A stretch of 10,284 bases of DNA from DATKWV01 sp035529405 (lineage in GTDB: Bacteria; Planctomycetota; Phycisphaerae; Sedimentisphaerales; Anaerobacaceae), in assembly GCA_035529405.1 (NCBI GenBank), contig DATKWV010000178.1, positions 1 through 10,284 of the forward strand. Direction: 5' to 3'. The position numbers and the translations under genes were made by a program. This document shows, in pieces, positions 1 to 5,794 of this stretch. Position 1 is the first letter of the stretch; each line of letters starts with the position of its first letter. The notes below the pieces were generated by a model that was not told the origin of the DNA, did no database searches, and was given only the letters and a program-made list of their open reading frames with translations.

Positions 1-282
1 AACGAACTTGAGTATTTTGTGGCCTGGGCGGATAAGACTTTTGCAAGTGCCGTGTACCGGATAGCTGCAGAACTTCGCAGAAAAGGTTTTTCAGCAAATT
101 TCAGCTATAAACCTTTAGATGGTCTTTCGAAACAGCTAAAAGAAGCTTCAGCCCAAAAGGCCAAAAAGTGTATAATCATCGGCGCCGAATACAGCCAGGG
201 GCAACTGGTGGTCAAGGACATGCAAACGGGCAGCCAGGAGCTTGTGATGGTCGACCGGTTCCTAACGCAGCCGAAGTCTTGA
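1..282 (+). CDS. hisS: Histidyl-tRNA synthetase, C-terminal end (partial)
   Basis: The frame is open from the first base of the window and ends at TGA (280-282), giving the last 93 residues of a longer protein. They match the C-terminal anticodon-binding domain of class II histidyl-tRNA synthetase. The seen order is a strand and helix (FVAWADKTFASAVYRIAAELRRKG), a segment ending in LSKQLKEASAQKAKKC, then the strand IIIGAEY, and the closing LVVKDMQTGSQE..V plus terminal helix. This domain recognises the tRNA-His anticodon; the catalytic core lies outside the window. The first in-window start-like codon (GTG at 19) is internal and should not be taken as a start. The next gene begins 24 bases downstream on the same strand, so the two may be co-transcribed. 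A HisZ-type paralogue cannot be excluded from this fragment alone, but HisZ often lacks this domain. Confidence 0.85.
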   Translation, partial: NELEYFVAWADKTFASAVYRIAAELRRKGFSANFSYKPLDGLSKQLKEASAQKAKKCIIIGAEYSQGQLVVKDMQTGSQELVMVDRFLTQPKS

Positions 283-306
283 TGCAGTAGTTGAGGAGTT
301 AAGGAA

Positions 307-1782
307 ATGAAAAATCTGATAAAGAATTTATTATGGTTTGTATTTCTCTGCGGTTCTGTTGTTCATGCCGGCCAAGTACAGATTGTCCAGCCGGTGGACA
401 ATGGACGGGCTCTGGTCAATCCTGGGATGGGTTGGACAATGCACTTTTACTCAAATATGATCACCAATTACGGCTCGAAACTGGAACCGTCAGACACAAT
501 AGATGATTTTCCCGGATTATCTGTGGTGTATCTGAGAGTGCCATGGTCTTTTCTGGAACCTCAGGAGAACAAGTATAACTGGTCGCTGCTGGACACACCG
601 GCTATGCGGTGGATAGATAAAGGAAAGCAGGTCGCCCTTCGCATCACATCTTCGGAATCCTGGATGCGGTGGGCTACCCCCAAATGGGTTCACGACGCAG
701 GAGCCAAAGGCTATAATTTTACGGTTGGTAAAGGCCTTGATGAAAATGGGCCTTTTTGGGAGCCGGATTACAATGACCCTGTCTTTTTGGAAAAACTGGA
801 AAACTTCGTGGCAGTTTTGGCTAAGCGCTATGACGGGAACACTAATATTGCGTTTATAGATATCGGGTCTTTCGGCGTTTGGGGAGAAGGACATACCTGG
901 TCCAGCACTAAACTGGAGTATGGCTTTGAGGCCATGAAAAAGCACGTTGATTTGTACTGCAGGTATTTTCGAAATACACAGTTGGTAATCAGCGATGATT
1001 TCGCAGGACCTGAGGCTAAAGGCATCCATTTCCCAATTACAGATTATGCATTGGCAAAAGGCGTTACCCTTCGTGATGATTCGATTTGCGTGCAGCCAAG
1101 ACCCGAGTCTTGGTTTCACGCCGAAATGGCAGGCCGGTTTTGGCCGAAAATGCCGGTTATTCTTGAGCACGAACACTATGGACAGTCGAAAAGGCGCGGC
1201 GCATGGGAAGACGGTTCTCTGTTGCTGCAGTCGGTTGAGGAATATCACGCAAGTTATATGTCTATTCATTGGTGGCCCAGAGTTCTTTTAAACGAGAACC
1301 GTGCAATCATCGACCGAATAAACCAGCGTATGGGTTATAGAATTCAATTGAGACGGGCACAGTTTCCATCTTCTGTTACGCCGAACACACCATTTCATAT
1401 CGAAACTGCATGGGCCAATGCCGGGGTGGCTCCATGCTATCCCGGCGGATTTGTCGGCTTTACGCTCAAAGATGAAAAGGGTGGTATTGCGGCGGTCTTC
1501 GTTGATGAATCGACGAACCTTCGCAGTTTGCAAACAGCTTCTGCCGGCAAAGCACCGGTAAAAGAATTACGTACCGAATGCACGGCTGCGATGGAAACGT
1601 ACGGCCATAGTGCTAAGGTGAAATCCGGCAGCTATGAACTTTACGTTTCTGCCGGGAAACGGGACGGGACACCTGTTATTGCATTGCCTTATGAAGACAA
1701 TGACGGTCATCGCAGGTATAAAATCGGTCGTATTCAGATTCAGGGCCGAACAGCTGATAATAACGAGACTCGGCCGGAATGA
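307..1782 (+). CDS. Secreted glycoside-hydrolase-like protein, DUF4874/DUF4832 type
   Basis: 491 residues. Residues 1-21 form a Sec signal peptide (hydrophobic core LLWFVFLCGSVV, likely cleavage after VHA-21), so the protein is exported. The mature start carries NPGMGW (38-43), an N-terminal motif I associate with DUF4832/DUF4874 proteins. Next comes a TIM-barrel-like region with YLRVPWSFLEPQENKYNW (75-92), typical of GH-clan-A-like folds. Two candidate catalytic acids sit where clan A enzymes place them: Glu194 in FIDIGSFGVWGEGH (183-196) and Glu287 or Glu289 in VILEHEHYG (284-292). From about residue 345 a beta-rich C-terminal domain follows (DUF4832-like). The substrate is not known; a role in polysaccharide breakdown is inferred. 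The start is supported by GAGGAG at 292-297. The stop overlaps the next start as ATGA (1779-1782), implying translational coupling. Confidence 0.75.
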   Translation: MKNLIKNLLWFVFLCGSVVHAGQVQIVQPVDNGRALVNPGMGWTMHFYSNMITNYGSKLEPSDTIDDFPGLSVVYLRVPWSFLEPQENKYNWSLLDTPAMRWIDKGKQVALRITSSESWMRWATPKWVHDAGAKGYNFTVGKGLDENGPFWEPDYNDPVFLEKLENFVAVLAKRYDGNTNIAFIDIGSFGVWGEGHTWSSTKLEYGFEAMKKHVDLYCRYFRNTQLVISDDFAGPEAKGIHFPITDYALAKGVTLRDDSICVQPRPESWFHAEMAGRFWPKMPVILEHEHYGQSKRRGAWEDGSLLLQSVEEYHASYMSIHWWPRVLLNENRAIIDRINQRMGYRIQLRRAQFPSSVTPNTPFHIETAWANAGVAPCYPGGFVGFTLKDEKGGIAAVFVDESTNLRSLQTASAGKAPVKELRTECTAAMETYGHSAKVKSGSYELYVSAGKRDGTPVIALPYEDNDGHRRYKIGRIQIQGRTADNNETRPE

Positions 1783-2294
1783 AGAATTACCACCTCAACC
1801 ATTACGAGCAGGCCTTCGGGAACTGGTTGATTGATAATCGTATTCAATACATCGCGGTGGATGAGCATAAAAAGGCTGTGTTCGGCAGGTCGAAGCTAAA
1901 AAGTTTTGATTACCTGCTTTACAAAAAAAATGGGCAGGCTGTAACAGCCGAGGTAAAGGGCAGGAAATTCAAGGGGACAAGTTTCGAGAAGCTGACAAGC
2001 CTGGAATGCTGGGTAACAATCGACGACATCGAGGGACTAAGCGGCTGGCAGAGGGTGTTCGCAAAAGGCAGTACGGCAATTTTTGTTTTTGTGTACAAGA
2101 CAGAACAGCCAGACGTTGATTTTGACGGCAGGGACGCTTACGAGTTTGATTCCAACAGGTATGTATTTTTCTGCATCCGGCTGGCCGATTACGTTGGGGC
2201 GATGAAGCAGCGTAGCGGCAAATGGCGGACGGTAACATTGGCTGCCGAGGATTTCCGGCGTTACGCCGTGCCGATTGACCGGTTTTTACTTTAG
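1779..2294 (+). CDS. HYExAFE-type protein, possible PD-(D/E)XK nuclease fold
   Basis: 171 residues, no signal peptide, predicted cytoplasmic. The N-terminus reads NHYEQAFGNWL (7-17), matching the hallmark of the uncharacterised HYExAFE family, which I associate with planctomycetes. Residues line up with a PD-(D/E)XK nuclease core: Glu10 in the first helix, Asp44 after a glycine-containing turn (GRSKLKSFDYLLY), and Glu58-x-Lys60 in the next strand (AVTAEVKGRKF). The rest is alpha/beta with no further recognised motif and ends in VPIDRFLL. A nuclease or DNA-repair role is inferred from this pattern only. The start overlaps the upstream stop as ATGA and has no strong ribosome-binding site of its own, so translation is probably coupled to the DUF4832 gene. 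A functional link between the two is not obvious. Confidence 0.7.
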   Translation: MKNYHLNHYEQAFGNWLIDNRIQYIAVDEHKKAVFGRSKLKSFDYLLYKKNGQAVTAEVKGRKFKGTSFEKLTSLECWVTIDDIEGLSGWQRVFAKGSTAIFVFVYKTEQPDVDFDGRDAYEFDSNRYVFFCIRLADYVGAMKQRSGKWRTVTLAAEDFRRYAVPIDRFLL

Positions 2295-2321
2295 CCGGGG
2301 ACGCCAAGGGCGGGTTTATTT

Positions 2322-2349
2322 CGTCGCTCGTCGCTCGCCGCTGGTGACT
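2322..2349. repeat. Degenerate heptanucleotide repeat in intergenic spacer
   Basis: In the 203-base spacer between the HYExAFE-type gene and rsmD, four 7-base units run head to tail: CGTCGCT, CGTCGCT, CGCCGCT, GGTGACT. Weaker units continue to about 2370 (CGTATAT, CGTGTTG, CGCTTCT). On the other strand the phase reads AGCGACG. Open frames on either strand here give low-complexity, Arg/Ser/Thr-rich translations with no domain and look non-coding. The function is unknown; it may be a decayed simple-sequence repeat. The remainder of the spacer (2371-2480) shows nothing I can name. Confidence 0.55.
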
Positions 2350-2483
2350 CGTATATCGTGTTGCGCTTCTTCGGCTTTGCTCAGTGCGGGCTTGCGTATT
2401 GTGTACTGCGTCACCCGGAGCACATCGCTGATTTATCGAAATCCGGACCAGCAAAATTTCTCGCTGATAACCGCCTTGTAGTG

Positions 2484-2494
2484 TATATTATAAC
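2484..2494 (+). promoter_or_regulatory. Possible -10 element of the rsmD promoter
   Basis: The stretch TATATTATAAC contains overlapping -10-like hexamers (TATATT 2484-2489, TATTAT 2486-2491) in an otherwise mixed-composition spacer. No good -35 box is seen 16-18 bases upstream, where the sequence is around CGCTGATAA. The element sits only 4-14 bases before the rsmD ATG, and no Shine-Dalgarno sequence lies between, so any transcript from it would have almost no leader. Confidence 0.35.
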
Positions 2495-2497
2495 GTT

Positions 2498-3079
2498 ATG
2501 CGAATAATCGCAGGCCAGAAAAAAGGGATGAAATTACTCAGTCCCAAAACCGATGTGTCCCGCCCTATCACCGACAGGATCAAAGAGTCGCTTTTCAATG
2601 TGCTGTATAATTATGATATGCCGGCCGGCAAAACAGCGGCTGATTTGTTCTGCGGCGTCGGGTCCCTGGGACTTGAGGCACTCAGCAGAGGGGCTGAATT
2701 CGTTGCTTTCGTCGAAAGAGACAAAAAAGTCGTCGATGTCCTGAAAAAAAACATAGCAAAGGCCGGCTTCGAAAGACAAAGCAAAGTGATAATCGCCGAC
2801 GCCTTCAGAATCATTGCCGCCGGCGGTTTACCCCCAGGCCGGCAGTACAACCTTGTTTTTGTTGACCCGCCTTATGAAAATACAAAAGATGCCGGGTCTG
2901 AGGGGCCTTTAGGGCTATTGCTGGAAACACTGCACCAGTGTCTGCGGCGGCCGGGCCTTGTTGTGGTCAGGACGGCCAAAACCACAGAACTGCTGGACAA
3001 ATACGGCCAACTGGAGATAATAGACAGGCGAGTGTGGGGGACTATGGCGATAAGCTTACTTTCACAGGCACGGCAATGA
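2498..3079 (+). CDS. rsmD: 16S rRNA (guanine966-N2)-methyltransferase RsmD
   Basis: 193 residues, a usual length for RsmD. It uses S-adenosylmethionine to methylate N2 of guanine 966 in 16S rRNA during 30S assembly in the cytoplasm. Seen in order: the family N-terminus MRIIAGQKKGMKL (1-13), RPITDRIKESLFNVL (22-36), the SAM-binding motif I DLFCGVGSLGLEALSRG (49-65), an acidic ribose-binding position in FVERD (71-75), and catalytic motif IV as DPPY (123-126). The start at 2498 begins directly with the conserved N-terminus. No ribosome-binding site precedes it, and an AT-rich -10-like element abuts it. The stop overlaps the cca start as ATGA (3076-3079). In many bacteria rsmD neighbours coaD; here cca takes that place, giving a small RNA-maturation pair. 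Confidence 0.93.
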   Translation: MRIIAGQKKGMKLLSPKTDVSRPITDRIKESLFNVLYNYDMPAGKTAADLFCGVGSLGLEALSRGAEFVAFVERDKKVVDVLKKNIAKAGFERQSKVIIADAFRIIAAGGLPPGRQYNLVFVDPPYENTKDAGSEGPLGLLLETLHQCLRRPGLVVVRTAKTTELLDKYGQLEIIDRRVWGTMAISLLSQARQ

Positions 3080-4305
3080 GCAGCAAATCGGCGTCGATAG
3101 AGGTAATAAAACAGCTTCGGGCAGCAGGTTTCGAGGCCGTGCTGGCCGGCGGATGCGTGCGGGATTTGCTGCTCGGCAGAACGGCCAACGATTATGATGT
3201 CGCAACCAGCGCCAGCCCCCGAGAAGTTATAAGGCTGTTTGGCCGCACAATAAAAATCGGCGCGCATTTCGGGGTGGTGGTGGTTTTGCTCAAAGGTCAG
3301 CAGGTTGAGGTCGCTACGTTCAGGAGCGAGGGCAGTTACGAGGACGGGCGACATCCCAACCAGGTGCAATTTTCGGGTGCACAAGAAGACGCCCTGCGAA
3401 GAGACTTTACCATCAACGGGATGTTTTACGACCCGCTGAAAAAAGAGGTCATCGATTACGTCGGCGGCCAGCAGGACCTGAGCAATAAAGTAATACGAAC
3501 CATAGGCAAACCCGAAGAGCGCTTCGGTGAAGATTACCTGCGAATGCTGCGGGCGGTGCGGTTTTCGACACAATTGGACTTTGCAATCGAACCTCAAAGC
3601 TGGTCGGCGATTGGCGCTTACGCAAAGAATATCACCAGAATAAGCGGCGAGCGCATAGCAATGGAGCTGGAAAGTATCCTTGTTGACCCTAACCGTTCTT
3701 TGGGAGCGGCCAAGCTGATTAAAAGCGGCCTGGCGGAGGCGATTTTTCCGGGTTTTGCGGACAAGCAGGCAAAATTTGCCATTAAGGTCCTGGCGCATCT
3801 GAGGCAAAAGGTGGATTTTCCGCTGGCACTTGCGGCCTTTTTCGCAGACTTTACAGTCAATTTTGCTGGTGAGAAATGTGTGATTCTGATGCTCAGCAGG
3901 GAACAAAACAGGCATATAAAATTCCTGCTGAAAAACAGGGGCAAACTGCTCGATGAGAAAATGTCACTGGCTGACCTGAGGAAAATTGCCGCAGAGCCGT
4001 ATTTCGAAGACCTCTACGAGTTGCAAAAAGCCATTCAAACAGCAAAGTCCGACAGCAGAAAAAGTACCGCGCCGCTAACAGCGCTGCGCGAACGACTCAA
4101 AGCCCTGGGTGACATGGAGCTTAAACCCAAACCGTTTCTTGACGGCAATGACCTGATTGGTCTCGGGGCCGTGCCGGGGCCGCAGGTGGGGCGGCTGGCT
4201 GACGAAATGTATATTGCTCAGCTTGAAGGGCTGCTGCAGAACACCGAGCAGGCCCGGCTGTGGGTGCAGAAATGGCTGCAGCGACACGGCCTCAGCGAAA
4301 AGTGA
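3076..4305 (+). CDS. cca: CCA tRNA nucleotidyltransferase / poly(A) polymerase family (class II)
   Basis: 409 residues from the ATG at 3076. The frame is open further upstream (an ATG at 2938), but that part lies inside rsmD and the conserved domain begins only after 3076; the ATGA overlap also favours 3076. The enzyme adds or repairs the 3' CCA of tRNAs. Seen: GGCVRDLLLG (25-34) and the metal-binding DYD (39-41) of the nucleotidyltransferase head, RRDFTIN (108-114), EDYLRMLRAVRF (152-163) of the neck/nucleotide-recognition region, and RISGERIAMEL (188-198). A helical tail of about 200 residues, less conserved, binds tRNA. An A-adding-only or poly(A) polymerase activity cannot be separated from full CCA addition by eye, so the symbol rests on family membership. 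It is probably transcribed with rsmD. The catabolic sulfatase cassette starts 55 bases downstream. Confidence 0.9.
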   Translation: MSSKSASIEVIKQLRAAGFEAVLAGGCVRDLLLGRTANDYDVATSASPREVIRLFGRTIKIGAHFGVVVVLLKGQQVEVATFRSEGSYEDGRHPNQVQFSGAQEDALRRDFTINGMFYDPLKKEVIDYVGGQQDLSNKVIRTIGKPEERFGEDYLRMLRAVRFSTQLDFAIEPQSWSAIGAYAKNITRISGERIAMELESILVDPNRSLGAAKLIKSGLAEAIFPGFADKQAKFAIKVLAHLRQKVDFPLALAAFFADFTVNFAGEKCVILMLSREQNRHIKFLLKNRGKLLDEKMSLADLRKIAAEPYFEDLYELQKAIQTAKSDSRKSTAPLTALRERLKALGDMELKPKPFLDGNDLIGLGAVPGPQVGRLADEMYIAQLEGLLQNTEQARLWVQKWLQRHGLSEK

Positions 4306-4325
4306 TATTTTATGGAGGTACAGAA

Positions 4326-4364
4326 ATGATGTTGAATAACCGTAATATGGAGGTACAGAAATGA
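4326..4364 (+). CDS. Upstream 12-codon open reading frame ahead of sulfatase
   Basis: The first duplicated start (ATG 4326, Shine-Dalgarno GGAGGT at 4314-4319) opens a frame coding MMLNNRNMEVQK and stopping at TGA 4362-4364. That TGA overlaps the sulfatase start (ATG 4361) as ATGA, the same junction used between the other genes of this operon. It was created by the 35-bp duplication and is unlikely to encode a functional peptide. Ribosomes that initiate here would run over the second Shine-Dalgarno and stop exactly at the sulfatase start, so it could change sulfatase output through reinitiation. Translation is inferred, not shown. Confidence 0.4.
   Translation: MMLNNRNMEVQK
4349..4354 (+). 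promoter_or_regulatory. Ribosome-binding site of the sulfatase gene
   Basis: GGAGGT with six bases to the ATG at 4361 is a strong Shine-Dalgarno. It decides the sulfatase start at 4361 (or the adjacent ATG at 4364) rather than any downstream Met. An identical site at 4314-4319 serves the upstream frame. Confidence 0.75.
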
Positions 4365-5794
4365 TGTTGAATAACCGTAATATTGACAGGCGGGATTTTA
4401 TTCGCTTTTTAGGCACTTTAGGGGCCGGTTCACTTATTTCCGGCTGTGCAAGCCTGAACCAGCTTTCGGGCGGGGGTAAAAAGCCCAATGTGCTGTTTAT
4501 TGTTGTAGATGACCTGCGTCCGCAGTTAGGCTGTTACGGCCACAGGCAGATGCTGTCGCCGAATATAGACCGCCTGGCGGGTGAGGGTGTGCTTTTCAGC
4601 AGGGCTTACTGCCAGGTTCCGGTTTGCGGCGCCAGCAGGGCCAGTGTCATGTCGGGCGTGCGGCCCGGCAGGGACAGATTCATCAATTACAACACGTGGC
4701 TGCAGCAGGATTTGCCGAACGCGGTCAGTTGTCCGAAGCACTTTAGGAACAACGGTTATCACACAATATCCAACGGTAAAGTCTTTCATCATCGCAAAGA
4801 CGACATTGAAAGCTGGAGCGAAGAACCCTGGCGGCCCAGCGGCATGTGGCTGAATTACCTGCTGGCTGAAAACACCAAACTTGCCGCAGTACAGTCTCGC
4901 GGCCGGGCATTCGAGGCCGCTGATGTCGGTGACAGTGATTATTTTGACGGCCAGATTGCGGATAAGTCAATTGCCGACCTGATACGCTTGAAGGGTATGG
5001 ACAAGCCATTTTTCCTGGCGGCTGGGTTTATAAAGCCGCACCTGCCCTTCAACTCGCCAAAGCGATACTGGGATTTGTATAAGCGGGCCCAGATTGACCT
5101 GGCTGATAACCCGTTCAGGCCAAAAGGTGCTCCTGATGCTGCTTTGCACAACTGGGGCGAGCTGCGTGCGTACGCAGGTATTCCAAAGGATGGGCCTTTG
5201 GATGACGAGCTTGCGCGTACGCTCATACACGGTTACTATGCGTGTGTAAGCTATACCGATGCGCAGATAGGCAGGCTGTTGGCTGAAGTAGGTCGCCTGG
5301 GGCTGCGTGACAACACGGTTGTAGTATTGTGGGGCGACCACGGCTGGCAATTAGGCGAGCACGGGCTGTGGTGCAAGCACTGCAATTTCGAGACATCGCT
5401 GCATTCGCCGCTGATTGTAACAGCGCCTGGCATAAAAGGGCCAAAAAAGACAAACCGGCTGGTCGAATATATCGACATCTACCCGTCCCTTTGCCGATTG
5501 TGTAATTTGCCTGTTCCCGCACAGGTCGAAGGTACAAGTTTTGTGCCTGTTATGAAAGAACCGAACCGCAAGTGGAAGAAAGCCGTGTTCAGCAGGTTCA
5601 AGGAAGGTGACTCGGTGAAAACCGACAGGTACCGTTATACCGAGTGGACAAATTCCGACGGCCAAATATACGCGCGGATGCTGTACGACCACAAGGTCGA
5701 TGCTGCAGAGAATATCAATATATCGGAACTGCCCGAGAATAAGGAACTGGTGCAGAAACTAAGCCGGATGCTAAAAGGGCTTAAGAGTCGATGA
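4361..5794 (+). CDS. Tat-exported lipoprotein sulfatase, iduronate-2-sulfatase-like
   Basis: 477 residues, type I sulfatase of the alkaline-phosphatase superfamily; hydrolyses sulfate esters on sugars, exact substrate unknown. The N-terminus has a twin-arginine motif (RRDFIRF, 10-16), a hydrophobic stretch and a lipobox LISGC ending at Cys29, so it is predicted to be a Tat-exported lipoprotein. The catalytic domain starts at KPNVLFIVVDDLRPQLGCYG (41-60), with metal ligands Asp50 and Asp51. The formylglycine site is CGASR (89-93), the C-x-A-x-R variant of the sulfatase signature. Also seen: NGKVFHH (138-144), KPHLPF (225-230) and WGDHGWQLGEHG (324-335), with ligands Asp326 and His327 and catalytic-type Lys339. 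These resemble the human IDS subgroup. Cys89 needs conversion to formylglycine, and a maturase is encoded next, overlapping by ATGA (5791-5794). The start at 4361 follows a strong ribosome-binding site; a duplicated copy lies 35 bases upstream. Confidence 0.9.
   Translation: MMLNNRNIDRRDFIRFLGTLGAGSLISGCASLNQLSGGGKKPNVLFIVVDDLRPQLGCYGHRQMLSPNIDRLAGEGVLFSRAYCQVPVCGASRASVMSGVRPGRDRFINYNTWLQQDLPNAVSCPKHFRNNGYHTISNGKVFHHRKDDIESWSEEPWRPSGMWLNYLLAENTKLAAVQSRGRAFEAADVGDSDYFDGQIADKSIADLIRLKGMDKPFFLAAGFIKPHLPFNSPKRYWDLYKRAQIDLADNPFRPKGAPDAALHNWGELRAYAGIPKDGPLDDELARTLIHGYYACVSYTDAQIGRLLAEVGRLGLRDNTVVVLWGDHGWQLGEHGLWCKHCNFETSLHSPLIVTAPGIKGPKKTNRLVEYIDIYPSLCRLCNLPVPAQVEGTSFVPVMKEPNRKWKKAVFSRFKEGDSVKTDRYRYTEWTNSDGQIYARMLYDHKVDAAENINISELPENKELVQKLSRMLKGLKSR

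Larger units (their letters stand above)
4311..4383 (+). repeat. Perfect 35-bp tandem duplication of the sulfatase translation start
   Basis: Two identical 35-base copies stand head to tail (4311-4345 and 4346-4380), followed by three more matching bases (TAT, 4381-4383). Each copy holds the Shine-Dalgarno GGAGGT, six bases of spacing, a double ATG and the codons for Leu-Asn-Asn-Arg-Asn. Because 35 is not a multiple of three, the two copies are in different frames; only the second leads into the sulfatase. Absence of any mismatch suggests a recent duplication by slippage, or an assembly error. Confidence 0.95.

Noticed and set aside
517..1269. 250-codon minus-strand open frame inside the DUF4832 gene
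   Set aside because: Antisense shadow of a gene with signal peptide and family motifs; the translation is rich in Cys, Arg and His with no recognisable fold.
2296..2318. Possible terminator after the HYExAFE-type gene
   Set aside because: Only a four-pair stem (CGCC-AAG-GGCG) with a short interrupted T stretch; too weak to call.
1969..2454. Minus-strand open frame crossing the HYExAFE gene and the spacer
   Set aside because: The first part translates the 7-base repeat tract into low-complexity Arg/Ser/Thr sequence, the rest is antisense to a better supported gene.
2275..2481. Plus-strand 68-codon frame in the spacer before rsmD
   Set aside because: Overlaps the end of the preceding gene in another frame, runs through the degenerate repeat and has no ribosome-binding site or domain.
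2938..3075. Upstream extension of cca to an ATG inside rsmD
   Set aside because: The added 46 residues resemble out-of-frame rsmD sequence, while the conserved domain begins just after the ATG at 3076, which overlaps the rsmD stop as ATGA.
2872..3915. Long open frame (347 codons) on the minus strand, antisense to rsmD/cca
   Set aside because: It lies wholly opposite strongly conserved rsmD and cca motifs, its translation shows no domain, and its residues follow from the codon pattern of the sense genes.
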